A DNA stretch of 64,000 bases from assembly GCF_035117555.1 (NCBI RefSeq), contig NZ_JAYKPK010000007.1, forward strand, positions 124,001 to 188,000. Reading direction: 5' to 3'. Numbering within the stretch: position 1 is the stretch's first letter; every line of letters starts with the position of its first letter. Positions 53,382 through 62,192 of this stretch are shown in pieces. A program made the position numbers and the translations under genes. Source of the DNA: Yoonia sp035117555 (lineage in GTDB: Bacteria > Pseudomonadota > Alphaproteobacteria > Rhodobacterales > Rhodobacteraceae). Under the pieces are notes generated by a model that was given only the letters and a program-made list of their open reading frames with translations, had not been told where the DNA came from and made no database searches.

Positions 53382-53945
53382 ATGTCCCGTTCGCCGCAGA
53401 CAGATCCCATGGTCATTCCATCGCATATGCGCCCGGTGCGCGATGTGGGGCCGATTGTGTCATCGTCGCATCTGGCCGAAGGTGGATCGCCGGGCATGTC
53501 AGAGGTTGAATATGGCCTGATCCTTGCCAGCCATGCCTTTGAACGCTGGATGGTCCGCTGCATGGCGGCGTCGGGCGTGCCCGGTCTGTCGCCGGTCGAG
53601 GTTCTGATCCTGCATTCGATCCGCCACCGCGACCGCGAGAAAAAGCTGGCTGACCTCTGTCTCGTCTTGGATATCGAAGATACGCATGTCGTGAATTACG
53701 CCATCAAGAAACTGCAGGCGGCGGGGCTTTTGACGACCGGTCGTGCGGCCAAGGAAAAGACCGTCCGCATCACCGAAGCCGGCGCAGAGGCCTGCGCGCG
53801 CTATGCCAAGATCCGCGAACGTCTTTTGGTGGACAGCACCGCCAATGCCCGCCCTTCGGAAGAAGCCCTGTCCGAGATTGCCGCCGTGCTGCGCTTTATG
53901 TCGGGTGCTTTCAATCAGGCGGCACGCTCTGCCGCGACACTTTAG
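53382..53945 (+). CDS. MarR-family transcriptional regulator
   Basis: A 187-residue winged-helix protein. The first 38 residues are a poorly structured extension. The DNA-binding domain (about 75-145) has LSPVEVLILHSIRHRDREKKLADLCLVL, DIEDTHVVNYAIKKLQAAGLL as recognition helix region and a wing (TGRAAKEKTVRITEAG). AAGGAG precedes ATG 53382. The fused ATPase gene starts one base after its stop, so it leads the peptide transport operon and probably regulates it in response to a small ligand. Confidence 0.85.
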   Translation: MSRSPQTDPMVIPSHMRPVRDVGPIVSSSHLAEGGSPGMSEVEYGLILASHAFERWMVRCMAASGVPGLSPVEVLILHSIRHRDREKKLADLCLVLDIEDTHVVNYAIKKLQAAGLLTTGRAAKEKTVRITEAGAEACARYAKIRERLLVDSTANARPSEEALSEIAAVLRFMSGAFNQAARSAATL

Positions 53946-53946
53946 G

Positions 53947-55785
53947 ATGAAGCCCTTGCTGACAGCGCCTGACGCCCTGCTGACCATTGATAACCTTTCC
54001 GTGTCCTTTGGGACCAGCCGCGTTGTGGACGGCTTAAGCCTTTCGGTCGCCCCGGGGCGGACATTGGCCGTTGTGGGCGAAAGCGGATCGGGAAAATCCG
54101 TGACATCAGCGGCGATCATGCGGCTGGCCGATGGCGCTGGCGCGACCTATGGCAGCGGGCGCATTCTGTTCCGCACCGGCGGCAGTGAGATTGACCTGTT
54201 GCAGCAATCGCAGGACCGGATGCGCAAGATCCGCGGCAAAGAGATCGCGATGATCTTTCAGGAACCGATGACATCGCTGAACCCCGTCTTCACCATCGGC
54301 GATCAGATTGCAGAAGTGCTGATGCTGCACGAAAATATGGATCGCCGCGCCGCCTGGGGCGAGGCCGCGCGCCTGCTTGATCTGGTGCGCTTGCCGGATG
54401 CCGGCACGATGGTGCGCCGCTATCCGCATCAACTGTCGGGCGGGATGCGCCAGCGGGTGATGATCGCCATGGCGCTGGCCTGCCGGCCCAAACTGCTGAT
54501 CGCGGATGAACCGACAACGGCGCTGGATGTGACGATACAGGCGCAGGTTCTGACCATCATCAAAGAGCTTCAGGCCGAGCTTGGCATGGCGGTTCTGTTC
54601 ATCACCCATGACATGGGGGTGGTGGCCGAAATGGCCGATGACGTGGTCGTCATGTGGAAAGGCCGCAAGGTCGAAGACGGGCCAGCGGCGCAGATCTTTG
54701 CCGCGCCCAAACATCCCTATACGCAGACCTTGCTGAACGCCGTGCCGCGACTGGGCAGCATGGGCGGGCGTGATCTGCCGCGCCGTGACCCGGTGATGAT
54801 GCTGGACGGTGAAACCACCCGCATGGTTGGCGAAACCCGCGATCAGGACACCGCCCGCTTTGACGCGGCACCGATCCTGTCGGTGCGCAATCTGTCCGTC
54901 AGCTTTGACGTGCGCAAGACCCTGCTTGGCCGGGTGACGCATCGCTGCAGCGCGGTGCAGCAGGTGTCGTTTGACATCCATCCGGGGGAAACTCTGGCGC
55001 TGGTTGGTGAATCCGGGTCCGGCAAATCCACCATCGGGCGCACCGTGCAGCAGTTGCAACTGCCGGTCGGCGGCGAGGTGTTCTGGGGCGGCAAGGCGAT
55101 GTCGGCCATGGATCGCGCCGAGCGTCACCGGCTGCGGCAAGATGTGCAATATATCTTTCAGGATCCATTCGCCTCGCTCGACCCGCGCAAGACCGTGGGT
55201 TATTCGATTGCCGAACCGATCCGCACCCATAACCTGCTGGACGGCAGCGCGCGCATCAATCGCCGTGTTGCCGAATTGCTGGAACGTGTGGGGCTGGAGG
55301 CTGATCACGCCGAACGCTATCCGCATCAGTTTTCCGGCGGGCAGAGGCAGCGGGTCAGCATTGCGCGCGCGCTGGCCTCTGACCCCAAGCTGATCATCGC
55401 GGATGAGGCGCTGTCGGCGCTGGATGTGTCTATTCAGGCGCAGATCATCAACCTGTTCATGGATCTGCAACAGGAACGCGGGCTGGCCTATCTGTTCATC
55501 AGCCATGATCTGGCCGTGGTCGAAAAGATGAGCCACCGGGTCGCCGTGCTGTATCTGGGTCAGATCATGGAACTGGGCAGCCGCAAGCAAGTGTTCGAGA
55601 CGCCCACCCATCCCTATACCCGCCGTCTGCTGTCTGCGGTTCCGGTCGCTGACCCCGGCGCGCGGGCGAGCCGCCCCCGGATCGAGGGTGAGATTCCCTC
55701 GACAACCCGCGCCGTGGGGGATGAGCCGCAGGTTCTGCTGCGCCGGGAAATTGCCCCCGGCCATTTCGTCGCCATCGATCAATAA
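53947..55785 (+). CDS. Fused dipeptide ABC transporter ATPase (DppD-DppF type)
   Basis: A 612-residue protein with two complete ABC domains in tandem. Domain 1: Walker A GESGSGKSV, signature LSGGMRQRV, Walker B LLIADEPTTALD. Domain 2: GESGSGKST, FSGGQRQRV, LIIADEALSALD (Ala replaces Pro after the catalytic Glu, a change also seen in relatives). Each is followed by the oligopeptide-type C-terminal extension (APKHPYTQTLLNAVP and TPTHPYTRRLLSAVP). It powers the DppABC transporter downstream. The start is one base after marR. Confidence 0.92.
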   Translation: MKPLLTAPDALLTIDNLSVSFGTSRVVDGLSLSVAPGRTLAVVGESGSGKSVTSAAIMRLADGAGATYGSGRILFRTGGSEIDLLQQSQDRMRKIRGKEIAMIFQEPMTSLNPVFTIGDQIAEVLMLHENMDRRAAWGEAARLLDLVRLPDAGTMVRRYPHQLSGGMRQRVMIAMALACRPKLLIADEPTTALDVTIQAQVLTIIKELQAELGMAVLFITHDMGVVAEMADDVVVMWKGRKVEDGPAAQIFAAPKHPYTQTLLNAVPRLGSMGGRDLPRRDPVMMLDGETTRMVGETRDQDTARFDAAPILSVRNLSVSFDVRKTLLGRVTHRCSAVQQVSFDIHPGETLALVGESGSGKSTIGRTVQQLQLPVGGEVFWGGKAMSAMDRAERHRLRQDVQYIFQDPFASLDPRKTVGYSIAEPIRTHNLLDGSARINRRVAELLERVGLEADHAERYPHQFSGGQRQRVSIARALASDPKLIIADEALSALDVSIQAQIINLFMDLQQERGLAYLFISHDLAVVEKMSHRVAVLYLGQIMELGSRKQVFETPTHPYTRRLLSAVPVADPGARASRPRIEGEIPSTTRAVGDEPQVLLRREIAPGHFVAIDQ

Positions 55786-55806
55786 CATCAACCGACAGGA
55801 GAGATC

Positions 55807-57327
55807 ATGAGGAAAACCAAAGGAATAACCGCAGCCCTGCTTGCGCTGACGCTTGGCGCGATGCCGTTGCACGCGCAGGAAGGCAAGCTGACTGTCTCAT
55901 CCCCGCAAGACCCGGGCAGCTGGGACCCGATTGATACCTTTCTGGTCAACTGGGCATCGGTCGCGACCAATATGTTCGACGGCCTGACCTATCGCAACGA
56001 AGATCTTGAACTGGTGCCGGGTCTCGCCACGGCATGGGAAGAACTCGACGATGGCACCCGCATCCGTTTCACCCTGCGTGAAGGCGTCACCTTCCACAAT
56101 GGCGAGCCGTTCAACGCCGAAGCTGTCCGTTTCACCTTTGAGCGCCTTCTGGGCGAGGATGGCGCAGCCGGGCCGCAGCGGTCGAATTATACCGCCATCG
56201 AGCGGGTCGAGGTGATCGACGATTTCACCGTCGATTTCCATCTGTCCGCGCCCGATCCGGTGCTGCTGACCAAGCTGGCCGCCTATGGCGGGATGATCGT
56301 GCCGCCGCAATATTTTGCGGAACATGGCGATGATTATTTCAACGTGAACCCGGTCGGCACCGGCCCGTTCCGGTTCGTGTCTTACGAACCGCGCGTGGGC
56401 ATCAGCATGGAAGCCTATGAAGATCACTGGAACGGCGCGCCCGCGCTGGCCGAACTGGAATTCCGCTTTATCACCGAACCGTCCACCGCCCTTGCAGAAC
56501 TGCAATCAGGTGGCGTCGATCTGGTGATCCCGCCGACCATCCCGATCGGCATGATCCCGACGATCGAAGCTGACCCGAACCTGACGCTGGTTTCCCGCCC
56601 CGGCCCGACTGTTTATTCTCTGCGCTTTAACACGCAGGACGGGATCACTGCGGATGAACGCGTGCGCCGCGCCCTGATCATGGCCGTCGACCGCGAGGCG
56701 ATTGTCGACTCCGTTCTTGGCGGACAGGCATCGGTGATCGCGTCGCTGCAAGGGCCGTTGTCCTTTGGCTATGACGAAGCCCTTGCGCCACTGCCCTACG
56801 ATCCCGAAGCCGCACGCGCGCTGCTGGACGAGGCCGGTGTGCCACAGGGTGCGACCGTGCAGATCGACATCCGTGGCAATGAACCGACCTTTAACGAGGT
56901 GGTGCAGGCCGTGGGCGCCTATCTGTCGATGGTGGGCGTCACCGCAACGATCCAGCCCTATGAAACCAACGTGCTGCTGAACGACATCATCCCGCAGGGT
57001 AAAACCGGTGAGATGTTCCAGCAAAGCTGGGGCGGCTGGACGCTGGATTACGACAATACCGCCTATTCCATGTATCACACCGGCGAAAACTGGAACCCCT
57101 ATGACAGCGATGCAGAGCTTGACGCCTTGCTGGAAAGCCAGCGCCCGCTGACCGACCGGGACGCGCGCGAGCAGATCCTGCAAGAGATCGCCGCCTATAC
57201 TGCCGAACGTGCGCTGGAAATGCCGCTTTATAACCTGAATGCCATCTATGGCGTCAGCAACCGCGTGCAGAACTTCATCGCCCCGCCTGACAGCCGCCTG
57301 CGGCTTGACCGGGTGACGGTGCAATAA
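55807..57327 (+). CDS. Dipeptide/oligopeptide ABC binding protein (family 5)
   Basis: A 506-residue periplasmic protein with signal peptide MRKTKGITAALLALTLGAMPLHAQ. Family 5 features are DPIDTFLVNWASVATNMFDGL, WEELDDGTRIRFTLREGVTFHNGEPF, NPVGTGPFRFVSYEP and a C-terminal ALEMPLYNLNAIYGVSNRV. Ligand may be a di- or tripeptide, glutathione-like compound or opine; the M14 peptidase in the same operon favours a peptide or amino-acid conjugate. GGAGAG precedes the ATG. Confidence 0.9.
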   Translation: MRKTKGITAALLALTLGAMPLHAQEGKLTVSSPQDPGSWDPIDTFLVNWASVATNMFDGLTYRNEDLELVPGLATAWEELDDGTRIRFTLREGVTFHNGEPFNAEAVRFTFERLLGEDGAAGPQRSNYTAIERVEVIDDFTVDFHLSAPDPVLLTKLAAYGGMIVPPQYFAEHGDDYFNVNPVGTGPFRFVSYEPRVGISMEAYEDHWNGAPALAELEFRFITEPSTALAELQSGGVDLVIPPTIPIGMIPTIEADPNLTLVSRPGPTVYSLRFNTQDGITADERVRRALIMAVDREAIVDSVLGGQASVIASLQGPLSFGYDEALAPLPYDPEAARALLDEAGVPQGATVQIDIRGNEPTFNEVVQAVGAYLSMVGVTATIQPYETNVLLNDIIPQGKTGEMFQQSWGGWTLDYDNTAYSMYHTGENWNPYDSDAELDALLESQRPLTDRDAREQILQEIAAYTAERALEMPLYNLNAIYGVSNRVQNFIAPPDSRLRLDRVTVQ

Positions 57328-57333
57328 CACAGC

Positions 57334-57357
57334 GCGGGGGCCGGTTGCGGCCCCCGC
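57334..57357 (+). other. Intercistronic hairpin after binding-protein gene
   Basis: GCGGGGGCCG (57334-57343) and CGGCCCCCGC (57348-57357) form a perfect 10-base stem with loop GTTG, six bases after the binding-protein stop. No T tract follows, so mRNA stabilisation is more likely than termination. Confidence 0.7.
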
Positions 57358-57376
57358 CACAAGCAAAGGATGCAGA

Positions 57377-58300
57377 ATGGTTGGCTTTTTGATCAAGCGG
57401 TTGTTACAGGCGGTTTTCGTCGTCGTGGCGGTGACATTGATCGTCGCCTTCGCCATTCGCATGACGGGTGATCCGGCGCTGATGCTGACAGCCGGGTCAT
57501 CCAACGTGACAGAGGCTGATCTGCTGCGCATCCGCGAAGGGCTGGGCCTGAACCAGCCGTTCTATGTGCAATATCTGCAGTCACTGTCGGGGCTGTTCAC
57601 GCTGGATTTCGGGCGCAGCTTCATGGGCGGCACGCCAGTGTCGCAGCTGATCGCAGGGGCTTTGCCCGCGACACTGATGCTGGCTTTCGCGTCGATGGCT
57701 GTGTCCATCTTGCTGTCGATCCCGCTGGGCATTCACGCGGCAGTGTCGCAGGGGCGGTGGCCGGATCAGATGATCCGTATCCTGTCGCTGGTCGGGCTAT
57801 CCTTTCCGAATTTCTGGCTGGCGACGATGCTGGTGCTGCTGTTCTCGATCACCCTGCGCTGGTTGCCGCCCAGCGGCATGAACGGCTTTGCGACCTTTAT
57901 CATGCCTGCGGTCACTATGGGGATCATCCTGACGGCGACGAATGTGCGTCTGGTGCGAACATCCATGCTGGAAACCTTGCAGGCGCAATATATCACTGTC
58001 GCCCGCGCCAAGGGATTGAGCGAAAGCAAAGTGCTTTACAAACACGCCCTGCGCAATTGCGCGATTCCGCTGGTCACCTTCCTTGGGCTGCAATTCGGCG
58101 GTCTGCTGGGCGGGATTGTGGTGGTCGAGCGGGTGTTCAACTGGCCCGGCATGGGGTCACTTGCCTTTGATGCGGTGGCGTCGCGGGATTATCCCGTATT
58201 GCAGGCGGTGATCATGATCCTGTCCCTGATGATCGTTGCCGTGAACCTTCTGGTCGATGTCGCCTATGGGCTGATCGATCCGCGTATCCGAACGGAGTAG
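57377..58300 (+). CDS. Dipeptide ABC permease, DppB type
   Basis: A 307-residue permease with six membrane helices, the first at the extreme N-terminus (LIKRLLQAVFVVVAVTLIVA). The EAA-like loop reads ARAKGLSESKVLYKHALRNCAIPLVTFLG and the conserved GGIVVVERVFNWPGMG follows. AAAGGA lies upstream of the ATG. It pairs with the next permease, three bases downstream. Confidence 0.92.
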   Translation: MVGFLIKRLLQAVFVVVAVTLIVAFAIRMTGDPALMLTAGSSNVTEADLLRIREGLGLNQPFYVQYLQSLSGLFTLDFGRSFMGGTPVSQLIAGALPATLMLAFASMAVSILLSIPLGIHAAVSQGRWPDQMIRILSLVGLSFPNFWLATMLVLLFSITLRWLPPSGMNGFATFIMPAVTMGIILTATNVRLVRTSMLETLQAQYITVARAKGLSESKVLYKHALRNCAIPLVTFLGLQFGGLLGGIVVVERVFNWPGMGSLAFDAVASRDYPVLQAVIMILSLMIVAVNLLVDVAYGLIDPRIRTE

Positions 58301-58303
58301 ACC

Positions 58304-59155
58304 ATGGCCAAATCGCAAACCCGCAGCAATATGCGCTTCGGCAGTCTTGAATTCATCCTTGGGGCCGGATTGGTCGCGCTTATCGCGCTGACGGTGCTGT
58401 TTTCGGATGTCCTGTTCCCCGGCATGGCAGGAGAGATCAACCTGACCGCGCGCCTGTTGCCGCCGTTTCAGGAGGCCGGGCATATCTTTGGCACCGATGC
58501 CCTTGGCCGCGACGTGCTGGCGCGGGTTGCTGCGGGGGGCTGGATCTCGCTTCAGGTGGGGTTTGTCTCGGTGCTGGGATCGGTGGTGATCGGGGTCACG
58601 ATGGGGCTGATTGCCGGCTATTACCGCGGCATCTGGGATATCATCGTCATGCGCTTTGCCGATGTGCAACTGGCGCTGCCTTTCATCCTGCTGGCGATCA
58701 CCTTTATCGCGATTCTGGGCGGCAGTCTGCGCAACACCATCATCCTGCTGATCGTGTCGCAATGGGTGCAATATGCGCGGCTGGTGCGCGGTTTGGTGCT
58801 GTCCTTGCGGGACCGGGAATTCATCCTGTCGGCGCGCGCCATCGGTGTCGCGGACCGTAACATCATCCTGAGCCATCTGTTGCCGAACCTGATGGGGCCG
58901 ATTGTCGTTCTGATGACGCTGAACGTGGCCAATAACATCCTGCTGGAAAGCAGCCTGACGTTTCTGGGCCTTGGCGTTGACCCGTCGATCCCCAGCTGGG
59001 GCGGGATGCTGGCGGAAGGGCGCACCTATCTGCAAACGGCCTGGTGGGTCAGCGTCTTTCCAGGGCTGGCGATTTTGCTGACAGTGCTTGGCCTGAACCT
59101 GCTGGGTGACTGGCTGCGGGACAGCCTTGACCCAACCGGACGGGTGGGGCGATGA
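58304..59155 (+). CDS. Dipeptide ABC permease, DppC type
   Basis: A 283-residue permease with six helices. Family features are HIFGTDALGRDVLARVAAGG after the first helix and LLPNLMGPIVVLMTLNVANNILLESSLTFLGLG near the end, with the EAA loop ARAIGVADRNIILSHLLPN. Its stop overlaps the start of the M14 peptidase (ATGA), tying transport to hydrolysis. Confidence 0.92.
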   Translation: MAKSQTRSNMRFGSLEFILGAGLVALIALTVLFSDVLFPGMAGEINLTARLLPPFQEAGHIFGTDALGRDVLARVAAGGWISLQVGFVSVLGSVVIGVTMGLIAGYYRGIWDIIVMRFADVQLALPFILLAITFIAILGGSLRNTIILLIVSQWVQYARLVRGLVLSLRDREFILSARAIGVADRNIILSHLLPNLMGPIVVLMTLNVANNILLESSLTFLGLGVDPSIPSWGGMLAEGRTYLQTAWWVSVFPGLAILLTVLGLNLLGDWLRDSLDPTGRVGR

Positions 59156-60843
59156 GATATTCACAGACCTTCCCGCGCACATTGGACAATCTGGATTTTA
59201 CCCCTGGCACGCAGGTCGAAATCTGGACCTTCGACGATGTCTTTGCCCGCCGCGCGGCCGAGGCGCGACTGGCCGCGAAAGATGTCCAGGCCCGCATCCG
59301 CAGCGCGCTGAAACCTTTGCTGCATTTCTTTGTGGAAGATGTGGCGCTGGACGGGCTGACGGCGGTCGATGTGTCCTATCCCGTCCATCCCGAAGCACCC
59401 GCAAACCGTTTTTTGCTGGAGGCCTATCCCCTGCCCGCCCTGTTGCCGGGTGTCGGGGTCAGTTTCCGGCCCGGCGGGGAAGCCGCCTATCAGGTCACGC
59501 TGCATTATGGCGCGCGGCAGGAAATGCATCATGTTTTTGCGCCCAACCGCCTGCATCAGGATGCGACAGGCGGGCTGGTGCTGTCGCCGACTGGCTGGCT
59601 GCGCAGCGCGGAAACCGACACAAGGATCGAAACGGATGTCGAGGCTGTGTTCGCAGCGGCGCTTGCCGCAGTGGCAGGCCATGACTGGGACAAGGCCGAG
59701 CCGTTCTTTGAAGAACTGAACATCCATGTGACGCTGCCGATGCAGGACCTGCCGCTGCCCTGCGGCGATGAGGTGATCAGCCTGCGCGAAGCGATGCATG
59801 AGGATCTGTATTTCTCGGTTCTGGAACATTTTCAGATCAGAACCGGCCGCCAGATCGGTGCCCGCGATCTGCGGCCCGGCCAGATCGTGCCAGAGGTTGT
59901 CGCAGGCCCTGACGTCACCTTGCGCGTGGAAACCCGCGCATTCAACATCACCCCGCCCGCCGCAAAACCGCGCCAGCCGCTGGATCAGGCGCAGGCACCG
60001 CTGTGCCCCTTGCAGGTGGCGGGTGAACTAGCGGCCTTGGGTGGCACAGGTTTTACCGCCGGGTCCCGCAGCAACCGCGCGGTGCAGGCCCGGCACCTGC
60101 CCGGTGCCGGGCGCGCCGTGATGATCAGCGCAGGTCAACACGCCAATGAAACCACAGGCGTGGTGGGCGCGCTGCGCGCGGCGCAACGGCTGGCGCAACA
60201 AGGCGCGGCTTTCACCATATCGCCGCTGGAAAACCCTGATGGCTATGCCCTGCACCAGCGGCTGATCGACGCCAATCCACGGCATATGCACCATGCTGCA
60301 CGCTACACCGCCTTGGGCGATGATCTTGAATATCGCAGCGCCGATATGCCGGGCGAAAAAGCGATCCGCACGCAGGCCGAGCAATTGTCGGGCGCTGTGC
60401 TGCATCTCAACCTGCATGGCTATCCGGCGCATGAATGGATCCGGCCGTTTTCAGGCTATGTGCCGCGTGGCTTTGCGCTTTGGACCCTGCCCAAGGGGTT
60501 TTTCCTGATTTTCCGCCACCACCCCGGCTGGGAAGCCGCGACCGAGGTTTTGGCAGATCGCGTCACAAAGCATTTGGCCGATGTGCCGGGTCTGATCCTG
60601 CAGAACCGCGCCCAGATCAGGCTTTATGAAATCCACGCGGGTGAAACCGGGTTCCGGATGATCAACGGCTTTCCCTGTCTGATCTCGACCGACGACCGGC
60701 ATGCGGTGCCGCTGACCCTGATTACCGAGGCGGTGGATGAAACCATCTATGGCAGCGCGTTCCGGATGGCGCATGAGGCGCAGATGCAGACCGTGCTTGC
60801 GGCGCGGTGGGCCTTGCAGGATCTGGATCTGCCGGTGGTTTGA
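59152..60843 (+). CDS. M14-family zinc metallopeptidase
   Basis: A 563-residue soluble protein without a signal peptide. The first 300 residues are not recognised. The C-terminal part is an M14 carboxypeptidase-like domain: zinc ligands H330 and E333 in GQHANETT, a third His (H422 in LNLHGYPAHEW) and catalytic-type E526 in LITEAVDE. Related domains deacylate or trim amino-acid and peptide conjugates. It probably works in the cytoplasm on the compound imported by the preceding ABC transporter. The long N-terminal domain might recognise the substrate. Confidence 0.82.
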   Translation: MRYSQTFPRTLDNLDFTPGTQVEIWTFDDVFARRAAEARLAAKDVQARIRSALKPLLHFFVEDVALDGLTAVDVSYPVHPEAPANRFLLEAYPLPALLPGVGVSFRPGGEAAYQVTLHYGARQEMHHVFAPNRLHQDATGGLVLSPTGWLRSAETDTRIETDVEAVFAAALAAVAGHDWDKAEPFFEELNIHVTLPMQDLPLPCGDEVISLREAMHEDLYFSVLEHFQIRTGRQIGARDLRPGQIVPEVVAGPDVTLRVETRAFNITPPAAKPRQPLDQAQAPLCPLQVAGELAALGGTGFTAGSRSNRAVQARHLPGAGRAVMISAGQHANETTGVVGALRAAQRLAQQGAAFTISPLENPDGYALHQRLIDANPRHMHHAARYTALGDDLEYRSADMPGEKAIRTQAEQLSGAVLHLNLHGYPAHEWIRPFSGYVPRGFALWTLPKGFFLIFRHHPGWEAATEVLADRVTKHLADVPGLILQNRAQIRLYEIHAGETGFRMINGFPCLISTDDRHAVPLTLITEAVDETIYGSAFRMAHEAQMQTVLAARWALQDLDLPVV

Positions 60844-60928
60844 GAACGGTTGTCGCAATATTGCCCATAGCGATTTCCCCTTAACACGTTGATATGAAAG
60901 TACGAATATAGAAGTTGCCAATTGGCAA

Positions 60929-61885
60929 TCATGCCGTTTTGCGCGATGCCAGATACGCCTCTACCGCAGAGCGTAGGGCGACATCCGCCAGTGTGGCACT
61001 GAATTCCAGCGCGATCAGATTGCCCTTTTTCTTCAGCCGCACGTTGCCGCGCGGATGCGAAAAGAAGGTTGGCTGCGCTTTGCGTGGTAATGCCGCCCTG
61101 CCGGCGGCCTTCAGCCGGGTCAGCACCTCTGCGGCAGGCAAACCCTGACCGGCAATCGCCTTTGCCTCGGACAGCACGTTGCCGCGGGTTTTCAGATTGC
61201 TCAGCAGCGGGCGTAGCTGACGCACATGCCCTTCCTTGATCTCGCGGATCGAGGCGAAGGCGGCGACAACCTCTGTTTCCAGCCGTGCGAGTTGCAGGAA
61301 CCGCGACAGAAACCCCGGTGACACCTGCAATCGTTCCGCCATCAGGCGCTGGCGTCCGTCATAATAGACATCCACCGCGCGGGCATAATCGCGGGCGCGT
61401 TCGAAATCGGAAATATCTTCGCGGTCGCGGTTTTCGATATCGGCAAGACGGAATGCCGCTTCATCGGTGAGGTCGCGTTCCTCGATCAGAAAATCGAGCT
61501 GCGGGTGATCATGCGCGCGCAGCCAGCTGACGGCGAAATGACGCCGCGCGCCGCAGATCACCTCGAACTCCGGTGCATCAGTGCCTTGGCCCGCGGGCCG
61601 CAGACGCCGGACCACGGCGGGAAATTCCTGCTGGCCCTGCGCCTTGATCCCGTCGATCAGATCGGCGCAATTTTCGGCATTCAGCAGATCATAGACGCGG
61701 TTATGCCCGCCCCACATCACGCAGGTCGCGGGATCAACCAGCCGTGTCCCACCTGTCTGTCGCGGAGCGGGCGTCGCCGTAGCGGTGTTGAGAAAATGTT
61801 GTGGCTTTGTCCCAGTGACCGGCTTTTCCAACACATCCAGATGTTTCAGAAGATCGGCAAAGATCGTGTTATGGGTCTTATTCAT
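60929..61885 (-). CDS. ParB/RepB-family DNA-binding protein
   Basis: A 318-residue ParB-like protein. The ParB N-terminal domain contains ICGARRHFAVSWL (the GERR box, here GARR), the ENRDREDISDFERARDYARAV helix and the helix-turn-helix MAERLQVSPGFLSRFLQLARL. A basic C-terminus follows. ATG 61885 with AAGGAAA upstream is preferred over the longer frame. No parA or repC lies beside it, so it is a solitary ParB: a plasmid or chromid remnant, or a ParB-type regulator. An inverted repeat 170 bases upstream could be its site. Confidence 0.85.
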   Translation of the reverse strand: MNKTHNTIFADLLKHLDVLEKPVTGTKPQHFLNTATATPAPRQTGGTRLVDPATCVMWGGHNRVYDLLNAENCADLIDGIKAQGQQEFPAVVRRLRPAGQGTDAPEFEVICGARRHFAVSWLRAHDHPQLDFLIEERDLTDEAAFRLADIENRDREDISDFERARDYARAVDVYYDGRQRLMAERLQVSPGFLSRFLQLARLETEVVAAFASIREIKEGHVRQLRPLLSNLKTRGNVLSEAKAIAGQGLPAAEVLTRLKAAGRAALPRKAQPTFFSHPRGNVRLKKKGNLIALEFSATLADVALRSAVEAYLASRKTA

Positions 61886-62192
61886 CGGATATTTCCTTTT
61901 GTCACAAGATGGCGGGGCCATGTCTTGCGGGTTTCAGTTTCAACCTGACAGCCCAGTGCATCTGCGCTGTTCTTGGTCGTTCATCTTAGCCGCTGACGTT
62001 TTAAAATAATGATAAGCCGCCGTTCTGTGGTGTTGCGCAGGAACATTCGTTTCAGGCGAGAAGCACTTGATCTGCTCGCCTGATCATGCACTCTTGCCGT
62101 CAAGTTATGGGTCCATTGGCAACAGTCAGTCGGTCGCGCGGGTGTGAAATCACATCGTCGCGGATGGCCCGAACAACATAGGGGAGAGTTTC
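61886..62192. promoter_or_regulatory. Divergent region parB / ggt with inverted repeat
   Basis: No gene in these 307 bases. TCAGGCGAG (62052-62060) and CTCGCCTGA (62075-62083) form a perfect 9-base inverted repeat with a 14-base spacer. AT-rich sequence around 62000-62015 may hold promoter elements. AGGGGAG before ATG 62193 is the ggt ribosome binding site. Confidence 0.5.

Noticed and set aside
54106..55872. Minus-strand open frame of 588 codons opposite the fused peptide ATPase
   Set aside because: Shadow of a clear two-domain ABC ATPase; composition rich in His, Gln and Arg as expected of antisense frames, with no plausible ribosome binding site.
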